64,000 nucleotides of DNA from an uncultured Alphaproteobacteria bacterium (lineage in GTDB: Bacteria > Pseudomonadota > Alphaproteobacteria > HIMB59): contig CACJAI010000003.1 in the NCBI GenBank assembly GCA_902591315.1, forward strand, positions 23,952 through 87,951, in the 5' to 3' direction. Of the stretch, positions 40,804-49,286 are shown one piece after another; position 1 is the stretch's first letter; each line of letters starts with the position of its first letter. The position numbers and the translations under genes are program-made. The notes under the pieces were generated by a model. It saw only the letters and a list, made by a program, of their open reading frames with translations, searched no databases and was not told the DNA's origin.

Positions 40804-41839
40804 CTTTTATTATCTTGATAAAAAGATCCCCAGATTGTATTGGTGTTAAAAATTTTCTCTTATTTTGTGATAATTTTTTAGATAAATCTGAATTAAATGC
40901 ATTTTTAGTAATTAATTTTGATAAGCTTTTTTCTTTTAAATTATTTAAGTAGATAATTCCATCCTTTTTTAGAGTACTCATAATTGTTTTAGTTTTATAT
41001 GTAATAATAATTTTTTTGAGTTTTAGGGCATTAGCAAGTGACATACCAAAACCTTCATATTTACTTACTGAGACATAGAAGTCACACTTAGAATATAGTT
41101 TTGATAATAAATTAGTAGATACATTACTATGAAACTTAACTTTTTTACTTAATCTATAATTACTTATAATTTTTAGTAATCTATTATAGTACTTACTCTC
41201 TCTATTTATATCTCCTACAATATTTAATTTTATTTTATCCATGTATCTTAATTCGTTTAACAGATAATGATAATTTTTTCTCTCAATAATACTTCCCACA
41301 GATAGTAAATTTATATTTTTATCCCTTTTTAATTTATATTTTTTTAAATTTTCTATTCCAGGCTCTACAACTTTAATTTTTCGCTTATTAATTTTAAATT
41401 TTTCAAAAATTAGTTGTTTTGTATCATTTGAAGTGACAATTATTTTTTTCGTTTTCTTATATAATTTTTTAGCTTTCTTAAGAAAAAATTGACTTTGATT
41501 ACCATTAAATTCTAGATAAAGAGGGTGGTGTATAAGAGCTATTACTACAAATCTATCTAAATAATTTATTATACTATCAATACACTCAAAAACTAATCCA
41601 TCAAAAATTAGTACTGCATTATCAGGTAATTTTTCTAAAGTTTTTTTTAGATTTTTTAAGTCATTTTCTTTAGGAAAGGGAAAGCTGTTAGCAAGTTTTA
41701 TAGCATTTAAATTAAATTTAATTTTTTTTGCTCTTTTTAATATATTTTTTTCATAAATGTAACCGCCTGTTTTTGTATTAATATCACCCGGATAAATAAA
41801 ATAATAAGATTTATTTTGTATTACTGATCTCTTGTTCAT
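40796..41839 (-). CDS. GT4-family glycosyltransferase
   Basis: LLSVGSIIERKNYHYLL...YVSVSKYEGFGMSLANAL (EX7E-like region). Confidence 0.85.
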   Translation of the reverse strand: MNKRSVIQNKSYYFIYPGDINTKTGGYIYEKNILKRAKKIKFNLNAIKLANSFPFPKENDLKNLKKTLEKLPDNAVLIFDGLVFECIDSIINYLDRFVVIALIHHPLYLEFNGNQSQFFLKKAKKLYKKTKKIIVTSNDTKQLIFEKFKINKRKIKVVEPGIENLKKYKLKRDKNINLLSVGSIIERKNYHYLLNELRYMDKIKLNIVGDINRESKYYNRLLKIISNYRLSKKVKFHSNVSTNLLSKLYSKCDFYVSVSKYEGFGMSLANALKLKKIIITYKTKTIMSTLKKDGIIYLNNLKEKSLSKLITKNAFNSDLSKKLSQNKRKFLTPIQSGDLFIKIIKDA

Positions 41840-42218
41840 AAGAAGCCCAAGCTACATTTGATTCAGTTAAAATAATTTTAATTTTATGCAACTTGTTAAA
41901 ATCTTCTATGTAATCTTTTTGTAATTTATCGCATATTCTATCAAAAATATCTTTAGCAAGAAACTCCGTAGAGGTAATTATATTTTTAAATTCTTCAACT
42001 TCGTCTAAATTTTTATAACTATAAAATTTTAATACGTCGGAGAGAATTTCTGTTACAACCCCGAGATCCATAATAATGTTATATTTGTTAATCTCTTTTG
42101 CATAAAACTCAGCATCAACTATGTAGGTCGCTCCATGCATATTCTGTGCTGGTCCAAAAACCTCACCCGGGAGAGAATGTGCAATTAAAATATTATTTCG
42201 AACAGTAATTGAATACAT
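41811..42218 (-). CDS. Divergent 6-pyruvoyl-tetrahydropterin synthase/QueD-like protein
   Basis: IAHSL, NMHGATYIVDAEF, IIMDLGVVTEIL, STEFLAKDIFDRI, LTESNVAWASYE align by eye to PTPS motifs. Confidence 0.8.
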   Translation of the reverse strand: MYSITVRNNILIAHSLPGEVFGPAQNMHGATYIVDAEFYAKEINKYNIIMDLGVVTEILSDVLKFYSYKNLDEVEEFKNIITSTEFLAKDIFDRICDKLQKDYIEDFNKLHKIKIILTESNVAWASYEQEISNTK

Positions 42219-42219
42219 T

Positions 42220-43209
42220 TTAATACTTTATAGCATGCATTATGCTTTCTGGATTATTTAATATTGAAATATAATCTTTCTCTAGATCCTTAAAGTCACT
42301 TTCAGTGTTTATTAATTTAAGAAGTTGGTTATTAGATAAAGCATTAATTGCTAAATTCAATCTCTTTTTATAATCATATTTTTTTGATAAATATTCTGGA
42401 ATATTTGAAACTTGAGAACCAATAATTTTTAATCTCTTTGAGTGAAAATTACCACCTAAATTTATATGACCTTTTCTATTTCCATACCAACTAGCCTCAA
42501 TAAATTTTCCCTCTAAATTTAATTTTTTTAGTGATTGGTTTAATACATCATAATTAGATGTTGTATTAATTATAACATCTAAATCTTTAATTTTTTTAAA
42601 ATTAATAAATTTTAGTCCTAAAATATTAGCAAATTTCTTCTTTTTAATATTTATGTCAGTAATAAAGACATTTTTAAATTTTAGTAATTTATAATAGTAG
42701 GCAGTTAAAATACCAACAGAGCCCATCCCTATTATCAATATTTTGTTATTTAATTTTGCTTGAGTATCCCAAAAGATATTAATAGCTGTTTCCATATTTG
42801 CTGTTAGTAAATATTTTCGAATATCACCATTTCCTTTTAAAATATTCACATTATTTATATTAATCTTAAATAGTGACTGATGAGGGTAAAGGCAGAATGT
42901 ATTTTTATTTAAATATTTTTTTGGGCCTTCAACTATTTTACCAACATTAATGTAACCGTATTTAATTGGAAAAGAAAAAGATCCCTCTTGAAAAGGAGAT
43001 TTCATTATATCGAACTGATCTTTACTAATATTACCAGATGCTACTAATCTCTCAGTACCCTTACTAATTCCTGAATAAAGAGTTTTTACAAGAACAGTTT
43101 TAGAATTTTTTTTATAGCTTAGTATCTTTTTCTTAATAATTGGTTTATTTTCATTCTTAAGCCATAGAGAATAAGTTTCCATAATAATTATATAAATGTT
43201 AAATATCAT
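42220..43209 (-). CDS. MDR-superfamily dehydrogenase (zinc-type alcohol dehydrogenase-like)
   Basis: VLVKTLYSGISKGTERLV, ILIIGMGSVGILTAYYYKLLKFKNVFITD Rossmann motif; likely start METYSLW, internal to the listed ORF. Confidence 0.8.
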   Translation of the reverse strand: MIFNIYIIIMETYSLWLKNENKPIIKKKILSYKKNSKTVLVKTLYSGISKGTERLVASGNISKDQFDIMKSPFQEGSFSFPIKYGYINVGKIVEGPKKYLNKNTFCLYPHQSLFKININNVNILKGNGDIRKYLLTANMETAINIFWDTQAKLNNKILIIGMGSVGILTAYYYKLLKFKNVFITDINIKKKKFANILGLKFINFKKIKDLDVIINTTSNYDVLNQSLKKLNLEGKFIEASWYGNRKGHINLGGNFHSKRLKIIGSQVSNIPEYLSKKYDYKKRLNLAINALSNNQLLKLINTESDFKDLEKDYISILNNPESIMHAIKY

Positions 43210-43211
43210 TT

Positions 43212-43970
43212 ATGCTATCAAAGTTTTGGTCCGATTTAACATCAGCAGATATTAGTAAATTAGGTAAAAATAAAATACTTATTCTCCCATTTTCATCTGT
43301 AGAACAACATGGAGAACACCTTCCATCAGGTACTGATAAATTGATATTAGATGGAATTTTAAATACTTTTGTTAAGAAATATCCCAAACTTAATAAATAT
43401 TTAATTCTACCAAATATCTCTATAGGTTCAGCGAGTGAGCATAATAGCTTTGAGGGCACTCTATCTTCGAACTCTACAAATTATATTGATTATATTATCA
43501 GCATAGTTGGTGAGTTATGTATTCGTAGATATAAAAAATTTATCTTTTTAAATAGTCATGGCGGACAAATTAGTCACTTAGATATAGCTGCTAAAGAAAT
43601 TAAAAGTAGATATAAAGCTGTCGATATTGTAAAGGCACATTATTTTTTATTTAAAGGTTTTGAAAAAATTATTCCAAAAAAGGAATTACTTTATGGATAT
43701 CATGGAGGTGAATTTGAAACATCAATAATACTCCACCTTTATCCAGAATTGATAAAATTAAATAAAATTAAAAGAAACAAACTCTCATCTGACTTTAAAT
43801 CTAAAAAAATAATTTCTTATGAAAGAACAATTAAAAGAGCTTGGAATACAAAAGATTTGTCCAAGACAGGTATAATTGGTAATCCTACAAAATCCTCTGC
43901 TGATAAAGGAAAAAGAATTCTAGATCTTACATCAAGAACCTTAAAAAAAATAATTGATGAAATGAAGTAG
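43212..43970 (+). CDS. Creatininase/ArfB-family amidohydrolase
   Basis: PFSSVEQHGEHLPSGTD, FLNSHGGQ, GYHGGEFETSIILHLYPELI. Confidence 0.88.
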   Translation: MLSKFWSDLTSADISKLGKNKILILPFSSVEQHGEHLPSGTDKLILDGILNTFVKKYPKLNKYLILPNISIGSASEHNSFEGTLSSNSTNYIDYIISIVGELCIRRYKKFIFLNSHGGQISHLDIAAKEIKSRYKAVDIVKAHYFLFKGFEKIIPKKELLYGYHGGEFETSIILHLYPELIKLNKIKRNKLSSDFKSKKIISYERTIKRAWNTKDLSKTGIIGNPTKSSADKGKRILDLTSRTLKKIIDEMK

Positions 43971-44044
43971 TGGAGGCCCACCCCGGAATCGAACCGAGCT
44001 ACAAGGATTTGCAGTCCTCTGCATAACCAATCTGCCAGCGGGCC
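43971..44044 (-). tRNA. tRNA-Cys (anticodon GCA), CCA encoded
   Basis: Reverse complement GGCCCGCTGGCAGATTGGTTATGCAGAGGACTGCAAATCCTTGTAGCTCGGTTCGATTCCGGGGTGGGCCTCCA. Confidence 0.95.
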
Positions 44045-44048
44045 TTAA

Positions 44049-44071
44049 CTGTTATTTATAACAGGTTTTTT
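44049..44071 (+). terminator. Candidate rho-independent terminator
   Basis: CTGTTA-TTTA-TAACAG hairpin followed by GTTTTTT on the + strand. Confidence 0.55.
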
Positions 44072-44143
44072 AAATTGAAGAAGCTAAGAAAAAAACGAAA
44101 ATGAAATCAATTAAATTATTTACACTCCATTAAAAGCTGAGTT

Positions 44144-44431
44144 TTAATTCCCCTCAACTAAAACTAGATGAGCTTTGGCCGCTAATTCTCTAACCGCTTT
44201 AGCCGCTTGATATTTTTCTGACTCATAGAATTTACGAGCAGCATCAATGCTTTCAAATTCAATTAATACAACAGTACCTAAATTTTCACCTTCTCTTACG
44301 TCAGGACTGGGTTCACGAACAAGAACTTTGCCACCGTGCTCTCCAATAGTTGGTCCAGACATTTGTTTAAACTTATCCATACCTTCTTGATCGTGTTCTT
44401 TAAGATGTGCTATCAAATATCCTTTGCTCAT
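44144..44431 (-). CDS. DUF1330-family protein
   Basis: GEHGGKVLVREPSPDVREGENLGTVVLIEFESIDAARKFYESEKYQAAKAVRE. Confidence 0.88.
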   Translation of the reverse strand: MSKGYLIAHLKEHDQEGMDKFKQMSGPTIGEHGGKVLVREPSPDVREGENLGTVVLIEFESIDAARKFYESEKYQAAKAVRELAAKAHLVLVEGN

Positions 44432-44645
44432 AATTTTCTCCTTTATGTTTTAATGTAACAAATCCTGAACCATGAGCTAGTAGAAATTAAAAATCATGCT
44501 AACAATATTCTTAAGTTTAAAATTGAAGAGTATGTATGCAATAAATATCAATTTCAGTTTGTAAATAAAGAACAATCTTGACGAATACTAAAGGAGAAAA
44601 TCCCTTGCCCAACATGTATAAATATCGATATGATAATCTAATTAA

Positions 44646-46037
44646 ATGAAAAAAATTTTAACTAAAAATCTAACTGAGGCGAAATCTTTTCTTAAAAAAA
44701 ACCCTAAAATAAAATCTATTGATATTGTATTCCATGATGTAAATGGAGTGGGTAGGGGAAAAATAATTAGGAGACACGAACTTTTAAATCTCTATGAGTC
44801 AGGAAGACAGTTTCCTCTTTCTGTGCTTGGGATGGATATTACTGGAGAAGATGTTCCTGATACTGGATTAATTTTAGAGCAGGGAGATGGCGATATAAAA
44901 GCTTGGCCAATAGTTTCATCTTTAAAATCTATTTATAATAGCAACCCTCCAAGAGGAGAGCTATTTATGACAATGTCAGATATTGAGGGAAATAAACTTA
45001 ATATCGATCCCAGAAATGTTTTAGAGTCTTTAATTGATCAATATGAAAAAGAAGGAATTAAGTTATTTGGAGTATTTGAATTAGAGTTTTTTCTTGTTTC
45101 AAATAACTTAGATCAATATGGCAAACTTCAACCAGCAAAATCAATTATTGGAAAAAAAAGATCTCACAGAAAAACTGATGTTTATTCAGTGGACAAACTT
45201 CATGAAATGATCCCTTTATTTAATGATATTTATGAAGCAGCTAAAGTTGCTGGATTAGATGTAGAGACTGTTATCTCTGAGTATGCACCCGGTCAATTTG
45301 AATTAACATTGAAACATCAGAGTAATCTTTTGAAATCAGCGGATGATATAATACGACTTAAAAGAATTGTTAGGGCTCAATCGAGATCTCATGGAATTAC
45401 GGCTTGTTTTATGGCTAAACCAATGGAGAACGTGTCCGGTTCTGGCATGCATTTTCATATCTCAATGTATGATAAAAAAGGCATTAATTTATTTTCAGAA
45501 AATAATAAAGGTAAAATTAATCCAAATCTTTTAAATGCAATTGGTGGTTTATCGCAAACAATGGGTGAAAGTATGTTGGTTTTTGCTCCACATGCGAATA
45601 GTTGGAGAAGACTTGTTTTGGGATCATATGCTCCTGTGAGACCAAATTGGGGTTTAGATAATAGATCAGTAGCTTTTAGAATTCCAAGTAGCTCTAACAA
45701 GAATAGAAGAATAGAACACCGTGTTTCAGGTGTAGACGCAAATCCCTATCTAGTAGCTTTGACTGTCTTGTCGGCTATACGTTATGGAATGAAAAATAAA
45801 ATTAAACCCCCTGATCAAACTAAAGGAAATGCTTACAAACAAAAGCAAAATTCAAACATAAAAATGCCTCATGATTGGAGCTCTGCTATTATCTTCGCAA
45901 AAAAATCTAAATTTTTAAAAGAAACATTAGGACAAGATCTACATAAGGCCTTTATCGCTATTAAAGAAATGGAATATCAAAAAGTAGCAAGTACAGTCTC
46001 AGAGTTAGATATTGATTTGTATTTAAATGCTATTTGA
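44646..46037 (+). CDS. Glutamine synthetase-family ligase (GlnA-like, possibly gamma-glutamyl-amine type)
   Basis: FGVFELEFFLV, YAPGQFELTLKH, NVSGSGMHFHISMYDKKG, HRVSGVDANPYL. Confidence 0.88.
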   Translation: MKKILTKNLTEAKSFLKKNPKIKSIDIVFHDVNGVGRGKIIRRHELLNLYESGRQFPLSVLGMDITGEDVPDTGLILEQGDGDIKAWPIVSSLKSIYNSNPPRGELFMTMSDIEGNKLNIDPRNVLESLIDQYEKEGIKLFGVFELEFFLVSNNLDQYGKLQPAKSIIGKKRSHRKTDVYSVDKLHEMIPLFNDIYEAAKVAGLDVETVISEYAPGQFELTLKHQSNLLKSADDIIRLKRIVRAQSRSHGITACFMAKPMENVSGSGMHFHISMYDKKGINLFSENNKGKINPNLLNAIGGLSQTMGESMLVFAPHANSWRRLVLGSYAPVRPNWGLDNRSVAFRIPSSSNKNRRIEHRVSGVDANPYLVALTVLSAIRYGMKNKIKPPDQTKGNAYKQKQNSNIKMPHDWSSAIIFAKKSKFLKETLGQDLHKAFIAIKEMEYQKVASTVSELDIDLYLNAI

Positions 46038-46833
46038 TTTTACTTTGGAATTTTTCAAATTCAGATAAATCCATTTTTATAAGATGTTTGTCTTCAGGAT
46101 AGTTACCACTTTTAATATCTTCTAAAAACATTTTAAATCCTTTTTCTCGTAATTGTTGTAATTTTTCTTCTTCTTTTTTTATATCTACATACTTCTTAGC
46201 ATGCCTCGGGTAATGACCTGAATTAATACCTAATATATCATTGCAAAATAAATACTGAGTATCACAAACATCTCCACAACCCATGCCCATTGTGATCATC
46301 TTTGTATTTTTAGTAATAAAATCAGCCAGTTCAACAGGCACAACTTCAACTTCAACACAGGCTGCTCCAGCGTTTTCTAAATCTTTAACATTTTGATAAA
46401 CTTTTATTGCTTCCTCTGCTGTTTTTCCTACAGCGCGAAAGTTTGTCCAGGTAGCTCTATTTGGGACTAACCCAACATGAGCTGTAACAGGTATCCCTTC
46501 TTTTGCCATTCCTTCTATCCAATCAATAGAATGTGAACAATAAACAGCATCACCACCCATATCTAAGATTTCAAAACCTTTTTTAATAGCTTCTTTTTTG
46601 GAACTGACTGTTCCATGTTTTAAACCTACCGAGAGAAAAGCATTTGGGGCAACTTCTCTAACTTTTTTGAAATAATTATCTGGTTCACAAGATATAATTT
46701 CTATACCAGATTTATATGCTGCCTCTGCTTCTTTATCTGTATCAATATGAGTTTGTGCCCATTTTTTTTTTCCTTTTTGGCTCCAAAGGTCATAGACACT
46801 TGGTCTATTACGCATTTTGATTATTCGGAACAA
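46030..46833 (-). CDS. PanB-superfamily (ketopantoate hydroxymethyltransferase-like) protein, divergent
   Basis: GIPVTAHVGLVPNRATW, CVEVEVVPVELADFITKNTKMITMGMGCGDVCDTQYLFCNDILGIN; N-terminal LVGDS motif replaced. Confidence 0.75.
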   Translation of the reverse strand: MFRIIKMRNRPSVYDLWSQKGKKKWAQTHIDTDKEAEAAYKSGIEIISCEPDNYFKKVREVAPNAFLSVGLKHGTVSSKKEAIKKGFEILDMGGDAVYCSHSIDWIEGMAKEGIPVTAHVGLVPNRATWTNFRAVGKTAEEAIKVYQNVKDLENAGAACVEVEVVPVELADFITKNTKMITMGMGCGDVCDTQYLFCNDILGINSGHYPRHAKKYVDIKKEEEKLQQLREKGFKMFLEDIKSGNYPEDKHLIKMDLSEFEKFQSKIK

Positions 46834-47800
46834 CTACATTTAATTCGTAAGAAGGATCTTTTGCCTGTTTAAATATAGTAGGTATTATTTCAGAGTATGC
46901 ACCCCAGAGACCTTTCTTAGCTGGTGGCATCTGATCTTTAACTAATTGGTGCAGTTTAGGCAAGTTATGCGAAGGCACAGTAGGGAACATATGGTGTTCA
47001 ATATGATATTCCATCTGCCAATATAAAAAACTGAAGATCGGGTTTAAATGCATTGTTCTAGTACTATATCTGTGATCTTTAATATTATCTTTTAACCCAG
47101 TGTGTTGAGTTAATCCAAAAAGTCTTTTGAGTGTTATTCCATAAAAGTTTGGAAGCAAAAAATATAAAACCGGTAACCAAGACTGAAAAGCAATTGATAT
47201 TGTTATTAATAAGATCCAAATACCAACATGTAATCTTGAGGAGTTTATACATTTTTGATGTTCTTTTTCAGGAATAACTTGTTTCATTACTTCTGTTTTT
47301 TTGCCTAAAGCATGAAGAATAGTTTCGTATTGAGTTGTTTTTTTAAAATTAATTATGTCAAAGAAAGGTATGAATAAACTGAAAAAGTAAAAAACATCAG
47401 TTGGTCTTCTAATTGCAATTTCAAAATCAAGAGGATCATCAAAGTAAGTATAACCATGATGACGAAAATGTGACCATCTCCATCTTACTGGTTCAAAACC
47501 ATTCATATAACTACCAATTTGATAAAAAAAGTTATTCCAATAGTTCGTTTTAAAAGCTGTTTTATGTCCAGTTTCGTGCCAAATCGGATCTGCGCAATTC
47601 CATATATTTCCATAAATTAAAAAAAATAATAAAGACCACCATGTACCCCATGTCATATAAGCTAAAACACCGAATACAGTTAAAGACCCAAAGAAAATAA
47701 ACATGTGTTTAAAACCTTGATAATCCGACTTCTTAAGAAGCTTTACAAATTCTTCTTTATCAACGTCACAATGATGCCATTTGTCTAAGTCAACTTTCAT
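46808..47800 (-). CDS. Membrane fatty acid desaturase
   Basis: His boxes HETGHK, HFRHHGYTY, EYHIEHHMFPTVPSHNL. Confidence 0.9.
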   Translation of the reverse strand: MKVDLDKWHHCDVDKEEFVKLLKKSDYQGFKHMFIFFGSLTVFGVLAYMTWGTWWSLLFFLIYGNIWNCADPIWHETGHKTAFKTNYWNNFFYQIGSYMNGFEPVRWRWSHFRHHGYTYFDDPLDFEIAIRRPTDVFYFFSLFIPFFDIINFKKTTQYETILHALGKKTEVMKQVIPEKEHQKCINSSRLHVGIWILLITISIAFQSWLPVLYFLLPNFYGITLKRLFGLTQHTGLKDNIKDHRYSTRTMHLNPIFSFLYWQMEYHIEHHMFPTVPSHNLPKLHQLVKDQMPPAKKGLWGAYSEIIPTIFKQAKDPSYELNVVVPNNQNA

Positions 47801-47840
47801 TTACAAAAAAATACCATAAACTAAAAAAAAATAAATAAGG

Positions 47841-48263
47841 TCAGACAAAAGATCCTATTGCACCAGCTATGGCAAGAATCAGGCCCAATCTAGACAAAGA
47901 GCCAGAATTTTTAATATATTTTTGATTGGGGGATAGGTTTTTTTTAGCTGATACATATAAATGCATATTTATAAATATGGCTGTTATTAGAATTAAGCTA
48001 GCACCAAATAATTTCATATGAAAAGTCCAACCTAAATTAAATGAGCCGTATATTACCAATAGCAAAATAATTCCAGTAACCCACATTGTGATGATAGCTA
48101 ATAAAGATAAAAATGCTAAAATTTTAAAACCTTTAGCCAAATGAGGCTCAGGCACTTTACCTTCTTTTTTATATATAGATTGTATAACAGCACTACCAAT
48201 ACCTCCTCCTCCAGCAATAAACAGAGATATAAGATGAAGAAACTTACAAATGTAAATAATCAT
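47841..48263 (-). CDS. DUF2269/CopD-like integral membrane protein
   Basis: Four TM segments; LHLISLFIAGGGGIGSAV...WVTGIILL...FHMKLFGASLILI. Confidence 0.5.
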   Translation of the reverse strand: MIIYICKFLHLISLFIAGGGGIGSAVIQSIYKKEGKVPEPHLAKGFKILAFLSLLAIITMWVTGIILLLVIYGSFNLGWTFHMKLFGASLILITAIFINMHLYVSAKKNLSPNQKYIKNSGSLSRLGLILAIAGAIGSFV

Positions 48264-48314
48264 ACAAAAAAAATATCATAATTTAATATTTATGAGTTAA
48301 TATATTTTTAAAAT

Positions 48315-49286
48315 TTGATTAAAAAAAAGATTGTCACAATAGTCGGTGCTGGCGTCATTGGCGCTGGATGGGCTGCTAGAATGCTAGCATGTGGTCTAAT
48401 AGTTAATGCTTATGACCCAAGTGTTAAGGCAAGAAAGCAACTATTATCAAATACCAAAACAGCTTTAAAGAGCCTTCAAAGATTAGGTTTAAATAAAAAT
48501 GCAAAACTTAGTAATTTGAAAATTTATTCTGATTTGAGAGAGTCTCTTCATTCAACCACCTTTGTTCAAGAAAATGCTCCAGAGAATGAAAAGTTAAAGA
48601 AGAAACTTCTCAAAGATATAGATAAATTATTGCCAAAAAATATAATCATTGCGTCTAGTTCATCAGGACTTTTGCCTACAAGAATTCAATCACTATGTAA
48701 TTACCCAGAAAGAGTTTGTATAGGACATCCATTTAACCCTGTATATTTATTACCTCTTGTCGAGTTAGTATCAGGAAAGCAAACAAAGAAAAACACAATT
48801 ACAAGAGCTAAAAAGTTTTACGAGGGAATAGGAATGAAGCCTTTGATTGTAAAAAAAGAAATTGAGGGCTATATATCTGATCGCTTACAGGAGGCTCTTT
48901 GGAGGGAGGCGCTTCATATAATTAAAGATGGCATTGCTTCGACTCAAGATGTTGACGATGCGATTGTTTATGGACCTGGATTACGATGGTCTTTTATGGG
49001 TGTTTGTCTAACTTTTCATCTTGCAGGAGGGCAAACTGGTATGAAGCACATGTTAGAGCAGTTTGGACCTGCTCTTAAATTACCTTGGACTAAACTAAAG
49101 GCGCCAAAACTTGATACAAAACTTAAAAAATTAATGATTTCAGGCACAAAAAAACAGTCAGGAAAATACACTATTAAAGATCTAGAGGTGCAAAGAGATA
49201 TTTTTTTGATTGAAATCATGAAAACTTTGAATAAATATCAAAGAAATAATTTTCCTAATTGGAATAAAACATTTAATGAATTTTAA
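48315..49286 (+). CDS. 3-hydroxyacyl-CoA dehydrogenase-family, carnitine dehydrogenase-like (TTG start)
   Basis: VGAGVIGAGWAARMLACGLIVNAYDPS, IASSSSGLLPT, GHPFNPVYLLPLVELV, DVDDAIVYGPGLRWSFMG. Confidence 0.85.
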   Translation: MIKKKIVTIVGAGVIGAGWAARMLACGLIVNAYDPSVKARKQLLSNTKTALKSLQRLGLNKNAKLSNLKIYSDLRESLHSTTFVQENAPENEKLKKKLLKDIDKLLPKNIIIASSSSGLLPTRIQSLCNYPERVCIGHPFNPVYLLPLVELVSGKQTKKNTITRAKKFYEGIGMKPLIVKKEIEGYISDRLQEALWREALHIIKDGIASTQDVDDAIVYGPGLRWSFMGVCLTFHLAGGQTGMKHMLEQFGPALKLPWTKLKAPKLDTKLKKLMISGTKKQSGKYTIKDLEVQRDIFLIEIMKTLNKYQRNNFPNWNKTFNEF

